DNA from: JAFGXF01 sp963732595
Lineage (GTDB): Bacteria > Chloroflexota > Anaerolineae > Anaerolineales > Anaerolineaceae
Assembly (NCBI GenBank): GCA_963732595.1
Contig: CAVSZZ010000002.1
Coordinates: 1,550,001 to 1,614,000 of the forward strand
Direction: 5' to 3'
Length of the DNA: 64,000 nt
Under the pieces are notes generated by a model that was not told the DNA's origin, searched no databases, and worked only from the letters and a program-made list of their open reading frames with translations. Below are positions 8,549 to 17,326 of this stretch, piece after piece. Within the stretch, counting starts at the first letter, position 1. Each line of letters starts with the position of its first letter. The translations under genes and the position numbers were made by a program.

Positions 8549-9463
8549 CTAGTATCGCAGTGATACCCAAATCAGATAAGCATCCACCAATATTACAAAC
8601 AACATCAAGCTGGTGAGGATCCAGATGGCGCTATCGGTAACCTGCTTTCTGGTTAAGGGACGCCGGAGCCAGACCACCATGCCTGTACAGAGAGGGATGA
8701 GGGACAGCAACCCCAGGGTGTGGAAATTTACCGGGTATATCCACTCTCCCAGTTCCGGAAATAAGAAGAAAAAGATGGTGCTGCACAGAAACAGCAGCCC
8801 GATCATCCCCAGGCTAAATTGGCGGCCCCATCGCACCACCCAGGTTTTTTTACCGCCTGCCAGGTCCACCTCCAGATCAGGCAGTTCCACATCCAGGCAG
8901 CAGGCTAAACTGTAAAAGATCAGGGGTAACAGGATTAATTCCCCACTGGTGACCGGCTGGCCACCTGCAGCGATATAACCCATACCGGGCACGAGAAAAC
9001 TGAGGATCAGGGTGATGCAAAGCTCACCCCACCCCCGCTCGGATAAACGCAGTGGCGGAGCGGAATAAGTCCAACCGCCCAGGTTGCCAAGTATTACGAA
9101 AAGCATTAACCACCAGGGCAAATGGAAATAACAGAGGAAAGCCGCACCTCCGAGGAGAGAGGCAGTAATCAAGGCCAAAGCTATCAGGCGGGCGGGCTGC
9201 CTTAATTCGGGGTGCTGGATCAATACCCCGCTGCCACCACTCAGGGGGGTGACACTACCGGGTTGGTCCATTTTCAGGTCGAAATAATCATTGGAATAGC
9301 TGACCGATAGTTGTGCCAGCAGCACGACCAGAGCACCCCAGCTTAACCGCAGCCACGACACCTGAGAGCCAAAAGCAGCTGCCCAGGCTGCTCCAAAACC
9401 ATACACGGCCAGCCCGAGGAGAAGGAATTGTGGGCGACCCAGCTTTATAATGTTTACCAGCAT
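8549..9463 (-). CDS. UbiA family prenyltransferase (MenA-like)
   Basis: An integral membrane enzyme of 304 residues with about nine helices. Both Asp-rich catalytic motifs of the UbiA superfamily are intact: NDYFDLKMD (58-66) and DVELPDLEVD (191-200). These bind the Mg-pyrophosphate of the prenyl donor. The first motif followed by GSVTPLSGGSGVL resembles MenA and related 1,4-dihydroxy-2-naphthoate prenyltransferases, so a role in menaquinone supply for the complex I in this window is plausible but inferred. It could also act on another aromatic acceptor. It stands alone, convergent with metF. Confidence 0.85.
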   Translation of the reverse strand: MLVNIIKLGRPQFLLLGLAVYGFGAAWAAAFGSQVSWLRLSWGALVVLLAQLSVSYSNDYFDLKMDQPGSVTPLSGGSGVLIQHPELRQPARLIALALITASLLGGAAFLCYFHLPWWLMLFVILGNLGGWTYSAPPLRLSERGWGELCITLILSFLVPGMGYIAAGGQPVTSGELILLPLIFYSLACCLDVELPDLEVDLAGGKKTWVVRWGRQFSLGMIGLLFLCSTIFFFLFPELGEWIYPVNFHTLGLLSLIPLCTGMVVWLRRPLTRKQVTDSAIWILTSLMLFVILVDAYLIWVSLRY

Positions 9464-9624
9464 GAAGTATTCTCCATTTAGCGGGTATTTACGCAGTTAT
9501 CTGGCATATCTTTTTCCACTCATTATATAATTTATTTCCGAGCGCGATAAAGCTTTCCCATCGGAAGGGTGGACCCATTTTCGTTCTCGCACATCGTTAC
9601 CAATGGATGAAATTAATGCGGTAC

Positions 9625-9652
9625 TTGTTTAATCAAATTTTAATGCTATAAT
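9625..9652 (+). promoter_or_regulatory. Promoter of the 54-residue membrane protein
   Basis: TTGTTT (9625-9630), a 16-bp spacer and a perfect TATAAT (9647-9652), followed by a T-run. This lies 60 bp upstream of the small ORF's ATG, which has a GAGAGGAGAG ribosome site. Confidence 0.6.
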
Positions 9653-9712
9653 TTTTTTTGGAAGGGAATAATAATTTCGGTTCCGAAAAAATTTAAGAGA
9701 GGAGAGATTATC

Positions 9713-9877
9713 ATGAAACTTACCCCCCCAAAGCAAATCACATTCTGGATCGCTGTCATCTTGGCTGTTCTGAGTCTGCTCGGCTTTGCTGTTGCCGCCC
9801 TGGCTCCGTTCGCCTTCTGGTTTGCCTTCGCCGGCCTGGCGCTGCTCATCGTGGCCCTGCTCGTCAAAGGCCTCTAA
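9713..9877 (+). CDS. Small two-helix membrane protein, 54 residues
   Basis: A short gene with all the hallmarks of a real one: consensus promoter, strong purine-rich ribosome site, ATG at 9713, and a terminator right after the stop. The protein starts MKLTPPKQITFW and then has two hydrophobic segments (about residues 9-31 and 33-51) separated by a proline turn (LAPF), ending KGL. It would sit in the membrane as a helical hairpin. I do not recognise a function. Its single-gene transcription unit suggests a house-keeping or stress-related small membrane protein. Confidence 0.75.
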   Translation: MKLTPPKQITFWIAVILAVLSLLGFAVAALAPFAFWFAFAGLALLIVALLVKGL

Positions 9878-9896
9878 ACCAGATTCAATAGCAAGC

Positions 9897-9926
9897 AAAA
9901 GCCCGGGAGCATGCTCCCGGGCTTTT
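9897..9926. terminator. 30-bp perfect palindrome, bidirectional terminator
   Basis: A GC-rich stem (AGCCCGGGAG with its complement) flanked by A and T runs, giving a rho-independent terminator in both directions. It closes the small membrane protein gene on the plus strand and the sigma/anti-sigma operon on the minus strand. Confidence 0.85.
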
Positions 9927-9954
9927 ATATCTGATGCTAATTGCTTGAGTCCCT

Positions 9955-11172
9955 TTACTTGGGGGTTGTTTTCGACCTGGATGCCGGCTTGGCCGGTTTA
10001 GCCGCAACCGGTTTGGCGGTCGTTTTCTTGACCGCAGGTTTGGCTGTGGTACGGGCAGGTGCAGGTTTACTCGTAACTGGTTTGACTGCCACCTTGCGGG
10101 GGGCAGGCATGGACGGCGTAACCTGGGGGGCAGGAACAGATTTGACCATCTCAAGCGCTTTTAGTTCTCGATAGGTCTCGGTCCATACGCTCGAGTTAAA
10201 GATCTGCTGCCAGCCACTGACCAACAAGCCAGGGGCAGAGAATACTATAAAGAAGAGCGGTAAGGCGACCAATCCACCAACGATCCAGAACCAGGGGGAT
10301 GGCATCTGGAACAGGGCGGCGAAGCCGGCCGCGATCAAGCCGGGAATGCCACCGGCCAGGACTGCCGGCAGGATCATGACCAGCATGGCAATCAAGATCG
10401 GCAGGATAAGGAATAGCCCTGCAACGAACCAGGCGATGCCGATGCCGATCATTACCAGCCACATGAAGAATACCTGTTTCAGGTGGCGGCGGATCATGGC
10501 ATAACCCTGCTTGATCGAGTCGATCACGCCGGTGCCTTCCAGCACGCAAAACCGGGCAGCAAAGATACTGATCATTCCCAGTACGATACTTAGCAGCATG
10601 AAGAACAGGATGAGCAGCAGGGCCAATCCAACCGCGGTGATGATACTGAAGATCTTGAAGGCTTCACCGCCACCGGTGACTGCAAAGTACATCCACAAGC
10701 CTAACAAGCCCAACAGGATGACCATGACCAGGAATGGCAGGCTGAGCAGCAGGTTGATCAGGAACAGGCGCCAGGAGGTCTTGCTCCAACCTGTCTTCCA
10801 TAGTTGTTTGAAACTGGCTTTGATACCGGTGTTCTCATAATCATTCACCGCCCGGATGGCTGCCGTTTCTGAGATGTACTTGAGGAAAACAGTAACGACG
10901 CTCCAGATCAGGATGACCAGCAGCAGGATGACCCCGCATGCGATCAACAGGTTGACCAGGGCGTCGCCGCTCTGACCCAACATAGGCCCCCAGCTTTTTG
11001 GATTCCAATCCCAATGGCCGGTTCCCCGGTCAGCATTCTGGGTCCAGTTGAAACCAGAGTTAGATCCCCCACCGCCGGCTGCCATGGCCAGGAAGAAACC
11101 GAATACCCACAGGATGCGGTACTTCCACAGGATGTGCCATGACCGATTTAAAACTTTCGTGATATCCAACAT
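9955..11172 (-). CDS. Polytopic membrane protein with Lys/Ala/Pro-rich tail
   Basis: A 405-residue protein with about six membrane helices and an N-terminal LNRSWHILWKYRILWVFGF segment, like other bacterial membrane proteins of the DUF7544/GDPD-membrane-domain kind. After residue ~335 the C-terminus is a disordered, strongly basic, low-complexity tail of KPA, TTAKP and AAKPA repeats, histone-H1-like in composition. It follows the ECF sigma and anti-sigma genes in the same direction with a 38-bp gap, so it is probably in their operon and may be an envelope-stress target. The function is unknown; the tail might bind nucleic acid or acidic polymers. Confidence 0.7.
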   Translation of the reverse strand: MLDITKVLNRSWHILWKYRILWVFGFFLAMAAGGGGSNSGFNWTQNADRGTGHWDWNPKSWGPMLGQSGDALVNLLIACGVILLLVILIWSVVTVFLKYISETAAIRAVNDYENTGIKASFKQLWKTGWSKTSWRLFLINLLLSLPFLVMVILLGLLGLWMYFAVTGGGEAFKIFSIITAVGLALLLILFFMLLSIVLGMISIFAARFCVLEGTGVIDSIKQGYAMIRRHLKQVFFMWLVMIGIGIAWFVAGLFLILPILIAMLVMILPAVLAGGIPGLIAAGFAALFQMPSPWFWIVGGLVALPLFFIVFSAPGLLVSGWQQIFNSSVWTETYRELKALEMVKSVPAPQVTPSMPAPRKVAVKPVTSKPAPARTTAKPAVKKTTAKPVAAKPAKPASRSKTTPK

Positions 11173-11210
11173 TTTGTATCTCCTTTTTTATTGAACGGTG
11201 GTGCGACTTG

Positions 11211-11855
11211 TCACACACCGATTGAAACTGAATGAATTCCCATCTGTTTGGGCGACTGAGATAGCAAACGGGAACGTTTATTCCACACTGCCACCAGCCA
11301 GGCAATATAGACAAGTGCCAGCGCCAGTTGCCAGGTGATCCCCGCAAAAAGGAAATCCACCGACTGGCGGACCAACCCCACCAGGCTCAGAATAGCTGCC
11401 GGGTTGCCTTCCGTACTTAAAATCAACAGGGATGACCATGGTTGGGATGAAACGGTTGTATGGACCAACCCGGGAATAAAACCGGACAAACCATCTCCCG
11501 AGATCAATAAATCCGCTGACAACATGAACAGGGTCATGTTTGTGGCGATCTGCAGAAACAGTGCGATGATCAGCACCAGGATGGGAATGACCCACCAGAT
11601 CGTCCCTTTGGACTCGTGGGAAGCACCTGTTTTAGTCAGATCAGGCAGTAGCGCTTCCATCCGGGCGGCTTCCCTCACCGGATCGGGGGCTGTGATTGAT
11701 TGCGATCGCAGCAGGCTGGAAAGATTCTCCAACGTCGTGAGTTCCTGGCGGCATTCAGCACAGACTGCCAGGTGATCCCGAACGCGGTTTTCAAGCGCGG
11801 GCTGCAATTCACCATCGCAGTAGGCACCCAACCAATTAAGGACATGTTCATCCAT
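11211..11855 (-). CDS. Anti-sigma factor with zinc-finger (zf-HC2)
   Basis: A 214-residue membrane-anchored anti-sigma factor. The N-terminus carries the anti-sigma zinc motif H28-x3-C32-x2-C35 (DHLAVCAEC) within an otherwise helical sigma-binding domain. Hydrophobic helices follow from about residue 88 on (IWWVIPILVLIIALFLQI and two further segments). Its start overlaps the end of the sigma factor gene by 8 bp, the normal arrangement for an ECF sigma and its inhibitor. It should hold the sigma factor at the membrane until an envelope signal arrives. Confidence 0.88.
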   Translation of the reverse strand: MDEHVLNWLGAYCDGELQPALENRVRDHLAVCAECRQELTTLENLSSLLRSQSITAPDPVREAARMEALLPDLTKTGASHESKGTIWWVIPILVLIIALFLQIATNMTLFMLSADLLISGDGLSGFIPGLVHTTVSSQPWSSLLILSTEGNPAAILSLVGLVRQSVDFLFAGITWQLALALVYIAWLVAVWNKRSRLLSQSPKQMGIHSVSIGV

Positions 11856-12430
11856 ATTCGACCTCGATTTCTTCGAGTTGTGGTTGCAGGATCATCCGTA
11901 ATTGCATCCGCGCAGCGTTCAGACGGGACATGACCGTCCCCAGCGGAATATTCAATGCGGTAGCGATCTCCCGGTAGCTCAGCTCGCCGTACTCGCGTAA
12001 AACCAGAACCGATCGGTTGGTTTCATTTAGAGCCAAAAGCGCCTTCTGGACGGTCTGAACCTGTTCTTTCTCGATCAGAGCGCTTTCAGGTCCGGGTTGC
12101 GTATCCATGCATTCCCCGATCGCCGCATCGTCCGGGATGATGTGTTTTTCCCGGCGCAGGACGTCCAGTCCGGAATTGATGGCAATTCGGCTTAACCAGG
12201 CTCGTAAAGCTGGCGCGTGGTTGGTAGGATGCCAGGTGCAGCCAGGCTTTAATGAATGCCTGTTGGGTGGCATCTTCCGCCAGGTGCGCATCGCCTGTCA
12301 TGCGGTAAACCGTCGTGTAAACAGCCGTGTGATGGTTCATGACCAGTTCGCCAAATGCTTCACGATCGCCCTGTTGGGCGCGTGTGATCAATCGGGCTTC
12401 GCTCTCCTGCTGGTGATTTAAAGGATTCAC
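11848..12430 (-). CDS. ECF RNA polymerase sigma factor (RpoE-like)
   Basis: Extracytoplasmic-function sigma factor. Region 2 is seen in LITRAQQGDREAFGELV through MTGDAHLAEDATQQAFIKAW. Region 4 is ALLALNETNRSVLVLREYGELSYREIATALNIPLGTVMSRLNAAR. The two halves lie in different frames; removing one extra base near 12205 gives the expected ASFRAWLSRIAINSGLD join. I prefer the GTG at 12430 (MNPLNHQQESEARL), preceded by AGGAAA. An ATG at 12463 would add 11 residues unlike the family. The gene is coupled to the anti-sigma factor. Confidence 0.85.
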
Positions 12431-12505
12431 AATGCATTTCCTGTATCCATATATATAACGCATATTTCATGCTTTTTATTCATTTAGGTTTACTCGCTGG
12501 AATAA

Positions 12506-12539
12506 AAAAAACCGGGCGCATATTTGCGCCCGGTTTTTT
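12506..12539. terminator. 15-bp perfect stem terminator
   Basis: A15-type stem (A6-CCGGGCGCA with its exact complement) and a TATT loop, with T6 or A6 runs on either side. It separates the end of the Fn3-repeat gene from the ECF sigma operon; both are transcribed leftward, so the sigma operon needs its own promoter in 12431-12505. Confidence 0.9.
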
Positions 12540-12554
12540 GGATCTTGTATGTGA

Positions 12555-15500
12555 CTATCTCATAAGCAGCGGTAAATAAGCGTAAATACTCTGCCACCGT
12601 GGTGAAGGTCCACCAGGTGCCATCATTGGCATAGATTGTATCGGTGCTGTTGCTGGCTCTCACCTGCCACTCATACTGTTTGCCAGGAATCAGTCCAAGA
12701 AGGTCAGCCGCCAGGTCGGTAGATGCATCAACCCAGCTGCTATCGCAGCCGCCATCTATCTCATCATCTATGCAGTATTCGTATAAGGTGGCGTTCGCAC
12801 TGCTTTCCCACTGTAATTGGAGGGCTGTCAGTTGGTCTGGGGCGAGATCAGCAGGCGCCGTTTTTCCAAATGCCTCAGGCGCAGCTGGTTGAGTGGTGAA
12901 GGTCCACCAGGAACCACCATTTGCGTAAGTAAATCCGCCTGTTGAAATTGGACTCTTATCTGCCATTCATAGGTTGTACTATTTGACAAGCCGGCGCCGA
13001 TAAAGGTCGCTGTCCCACTCCCTACATCGTTCCAGACCTCGTCACAACTGTCGTTGAGCGTGTCATCCAGGCAGAAGGCATAACTTGTGGCATTCATGAC
13101 TTACAGTCCAGCCTGCCAGGATCGTGGTAGGTTGCCCGGTTGCGCCATCTGCCGGGGAGGTTTTGCTGAAGCCGCCTGGAGCGGTGGAGAAGTGGAACCA
13201 GGTTCCGCTATCAGCCTCGGTGGTTGCCCCATTGAAAACAGACCTGACCTGCCAGTAGTAAATGGTTCCGTACGTCAGTCCGCCAATCCCGATGCTGGTC
13301 CCGGTCGTGGGGCTCCAGCTGCCATCGCAGTCATCATCATCGCTGTTGTCGTAGCAGAACTCATAGGTGGCGGCATCCGGTGGGTGTACTCCACGAGAGA
13401 TTCGGGGTGGATTGACACACCCACTGCGCCATCTGCCGGGCCGGTTTTAGTAATAGCTCCCGGAGCTGTGGAGAAAGTCCAGAAGGTGGTGTCCACGCCA
13501 TCCGCATATTCATATCCACCTGCATAGATCGCGCGCACATGCCACGAGTAGGTCGTGCCGGGTGTCAGCCCGCCGATTCCGACGCTGGTGCTGCCGGTTG
13601 GGGTCCAGCCCGTGCAGTAGATATCGTGGCTGGTATCGTAGCAGTACTCATAGGAGCTGGCATTCTGGCTGGGCTCCCAGGTCAGGGTCAGGCTGGTAGC
13701 CTGACCGTTGGCGCCATCTGCCGGGCTTGACCTGCCGAACTCACCCGGGGCGGTATGAAAGATCCACCAGGTCCCGCCATTGGCATAGGTGTATCCACCG
13801 TTGAATACCGAACGTACCTGCCAGTAGTAGGTGCTGCCAGGGTTGAGACTGCTGATGGATTCCATGAGATCGTTGCCTGTGTCTGGGGTCCAGGCGCCCA
13901 TGCATGCGGGGCTGAAGCTGATGCAGTATTCGTACGAGGTGGCGTTCTGACTGGCACCCCACTGCAGGAGCAGGGGCATATCCTCACCGGTGGTGCCGTC
14001 GCTTGGGAGGGTTTTGTTTAAGGCGCCTGGCGCAGTGGAGAAGCTCCAGAATGAATTCTCGGATCCATTGGCGTAGGTGTCACCGCCCACGAAACTCGCA
14101 CTCACCTGCCAGTAGTAGGTGGTGCCCGGGATCAGACCGCTGAGGCCGATACTGGTATTGCTGCCAACTGAGGTCCAATTGGTGCAATCATCGTCATCGC
14201 TGGTGTCATAGCAATAATGGTAGGTATCAGCTCCGCTGCTTGCTGACCAGGAAAGGGTGACTGAACTGGAAAGACCGGGAGTGCCATCTGCCGGACTGGT
14301 TTTATTAAAAGCTCCCGGGGCGGTGAGGAACGTCCAGAAGGCGGTGGATGAACCGTTGGAGTACGTTTCGCCACCGTAAAAGAGAGCTCTGACATGCCAA
14401 TAATAGTAAGCACCGGGTGTCAGGCCGCTGATCCCGACGCTGGTATTACTGCCAACCGATGTCCAACCGGTGCAATCATCGTCATCGCTGGAATCATAAC
14501 AATACTCATACGATGTGGCGTTCTGGCTGGTACCCCACTGCAGGGTCAGGCTGGTTGGCTGGGCATTGCTCAGATGGGTCGGGCTGGTCTTGTTGAAGGC
14601 GCCTGGTGCAGTGGCGAAGGACCACCAGGTCCCGCCGTTCGCATAGGTGTAACCACTTTGGTAAACTGCCCGTACCTGCCAATAATAAATGGTACCAACC
14701 GTCAGGCCGCTGATGCTGACCCCGTTAACCCCAATGCTGGTCCATGTACCGGTGCCATTACAGGTGGTGTCACTGATCGAGTCATAACAGTACTCATAAG
14801 AAGTAGCGCCGGTCGAGGTTCCCCATGTCAGGTCGAAAGAGGTGGCCTGGCCGGTGGTGCCGGCCGCAGGGCTGGTTTTACTGAAGGAAGCCGGTGCCGT
14901 GTGGAAGGTCCACCAGGTGCTGCTGTTGGCAGAGGTGTAGCCAGTCACATACACAGCTCTCACTTGCCAGTAATAAGTCCTTCCGGGAGTCAGACCGCTA
15001 AGGGTAGTATTTTGATTACTACCCACGTTCGTCCATCCCCCCGGGCAACTGGGGCTGGTGTATGAATAACAGTACTCATAGGAGGTAGCTCCGGTGGAAG
15101 GTCCCCATTGCAGCTGCAATCCGCTTGTGAGCTGCCCGGTCGCGAGGTCTCCCGGGCTGGTCTTTGAGAAAGCGCCCGGGGCAGTGTGGAAAGCCCACCA
15201 GGTGCCGCTGTTGGCATAGGTGAAACCGCCGTTGAAGACTGCCCGCACCTGCCAGTAATAGGTTTCGCCGTAATCCAGACCGCTGATGGTAGCGCTGGTA
15301 CTGCCGGTGCTGGTCCAGGTGCCAGTCCCATCGCAAGTCGCGTTATTGATTGTGTCATAACAATACTCAAATGAAGTGGCGCCCGTGGAAGCGCCCCATA
15401 CCAGGTTGAAAGAGGTGGCCAGACCGGCGGTATTGTTCGAAGGCGTTGTCTTGCTAAAGGCGCCCGGTGCGGTGGAGAAGCTCCACCAGGTTCCGCCGTT

Positions 15501-17032
15501 GGCGTCCGTGAGCCCGCTCGCATTCACTGCCTGGACCTGCCAGTAGTAGCTGGTGCCGTTACTCAGCCCGCTGATTGAAGCGCTGGTGCTGCCGGTGGGT
15601 ATCCAACCGCCCGCGCAGGCACTGTCGTTAACCGTGTCGATGCAATACTGATACGAGGAGGCATAGGTGGATGAACCCCACGAAATAGTAAAGGAAAGCG
15701 GCTGGGCAACCACCGCGTTGGCGGGGTTCACCTTGTTGAAGGCAACTGGGAGAGGCAGGGTGGTGAAAGCCCACCAGGATCCGGAATCAGCATAGGAGTA
15801 GCCACCGTCAAATACCGAGCGTACCTGCCAATAGTAAGTGGAGCCGGGAGTCAAACCACTTAAAGCAACCGAGGTATTGAGAGCGCGAGAAGTCCAGGTA
15901 CCGATCCCATTGCAGGTGCTGTCATCTGTCTGGTCATAGCAATATTCGAATGCAGTTGCTCCAGTGGAAGTACCCCAGGTTAAGGTCGGATTGATCGATA
16001 CAGACGTGGCGCCGTTCGCCGGGGAATTTTTTCCAAAATTGGCGGGGGCAGTCGAGAAGGACCACCAGGTGTCGCTGTCCGACTCGGTGTAACCATTCTG
16101 GTAGACCGAGCGCACATGCCAGTAATAAGTGGTCCCGGGATTGGTTGTGATTGACGCGCCGGTAGCTGATGTACCGATCCAGGTTGCATTGCAGCTGTCA
16201 TTATCACTGGTATCGAAGCAGTAATAATAACCGACTGCGCCGGTCGATACACCCCAGAATAAGGTTATGCTGCTTTGCCCGGTGGCGCCATCAGCCGGGC
16301 TGGATTTTCCGAATGGACCGGGCAGGGTATAGAAGTAAAACCAGGAACCACTATTGGCTTCAGTGGTGCCGCCGTTAAAAACCGCACGCACCTGCCAATA
16401 ATAGATCGCACCGGGGGTCAGAGACCCGAGGGTCGTAGTAAGCGTGTTGCCGACATCTGTCCAGGTGCCACCCGGGCAGCTTCCTCCACTGGTGGAAAGG
16501 CAGTATTCGTAGGAGGTGGCCCCGGTTGAGGTATTCCAGTTTAATTGCAGCCCACTGGTGGCCTGACCCGTGGCAGAATTGGCCGGGCTGGATTTATTGA
16601 AACTGCCAGGCGCTGTGGAAAAGGACGACCAGGTGCCACCGTCGGCCGGAGTGGTGCCGTCACCGTTGACCGCCTGGACCTGCCAATAGTAAGTCGTCCC
16701 GACAAAAATATTCGCCGAGATGGATACGGTTGTACTGCCTGTGTTGATCCAGGTGCCGATCCCATTGCAGGTGCTGTCATTGGTAGTATCGTAACAATAC
16801 TGGTAATAATTGACACCGGGAGAGCTGCTCCAGGTTAGGGTTACAGTGGTTCCCAGCCCGGCGCGTGCCATTGGATTGGACTGGTCTTGTTGAATGCCCC
16901 GGGTGCAACATCCGGCGCCGCAATAACACTACCGGCAGGCATAGCAATTAGAAGGATCAGGATGAACAGGGGTAGGAGTCGCCCAATATTGGTATTGCCA
17001 TGTACGATTTGGTATTGCCAGTTCGATTTCAT
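12555..17032 (-). CDS. Giant secreted protein with ~15 Fn3-like repeats
   Basis: An exported protein of about 1490 residues. It begins after a perfect AAGGAGGG ribosome site with a signal peptide (LLPLFILILLIAMPAGSVIAA). The mature part is ~15 tandem repeats of ~95 residues. Each repeat starts GAFxKTSPADG, has a tryptophan strand (LTWGTSTGATSYEYC), a second cysteine ~8 residues later, SGLTPGTTYYWQVRAV, and ends NGGTWWSFxTAP: fibronectin type III-like, with a probable disulfide per repeat. The longest unbroken stretch is 13275-16871. Frameshifts near 16865, 13400, 13100, 12950 and 12590 interrupt it. Correcting the last gives a C-terminal YAYLPLLMR tail ending at 12555. Probable cell-surface or extracellular adhesive protein. 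Confidence 0.8.
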
Positions 17033-17107
17033 ATAGACCCTCCTTAAAGGGATGATGCTTGATGGAGAACTGGATCTTGGTCTTTGATTAATTTCCCACT
17101 GAGCTAC

Positions 17108-17135
17108 ATTATAGTGATATCTTGTATTTTGGCAA
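17108..17135 (-). promoter_or_regulatory. Promoter of the Fn3-repeat protein
   Basis: Minus-strand TTGCCA (17130-17135), a 16-bp spacer and a perfect TATAAT (17108-17113), 75 bp upstream of the start codon. The remaining divergent spacer up to 17266 shows a second TATAAT on the plus strand near 17204 without a good -35. Confidence 0.6.
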
Positions 17136-17266
17136 GAGAATAAATCACCAATTGAACTTGATTAGACAACCCTTAAAATATTCCCGATATTCCCTATCCG
17201 ATGTATAATTTTGGCTTCTATTTATGTAAGATATCTCCCCAAAAAAGGAGGTGGTGTTATCGTTTA

Positions 17267-17326
17267 ATGGATTGGTGGCGAGGGCAAGACAAATTGACTA
17301 ATCTACAGAAAAGGATAATCCCATGA
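17267..17326 (+). CDS. Possible 19-residue leader ORF coupled to the M6 peptidase
   Basis: A tiny frame encoding MDWWRGQDKLTNLQKRIIP. Its stop codon overlaps the peptidase start as ATGA, the classic coupling arrangement. A strong AAAGGAGG sequence lies 14 bases upstream of its ATG, a little farther than usual. It may be a translated leader or chance. Confidence 0.25.
   Translation: MDWWRGQDKLTNLQKRIIP

Noticed and set aside
9629..9898. 89-codon minus-strand frame opposite the 54-residue membrane protein
   Set aside because: Charged Gln/Glu/Lys-rich composition is the mirror of a hydrophobic gene; promoter, ribosome site and terminator all favour the plus strand.
13300..16850. Regular ~285-bp DNA periodicity that could suggest a repeat array or CRISPR-like element
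   Set aside because: The period equals the ~95-codon protein repeat, the units are not identical, and there are no short palindromic repeats with unique spacers.
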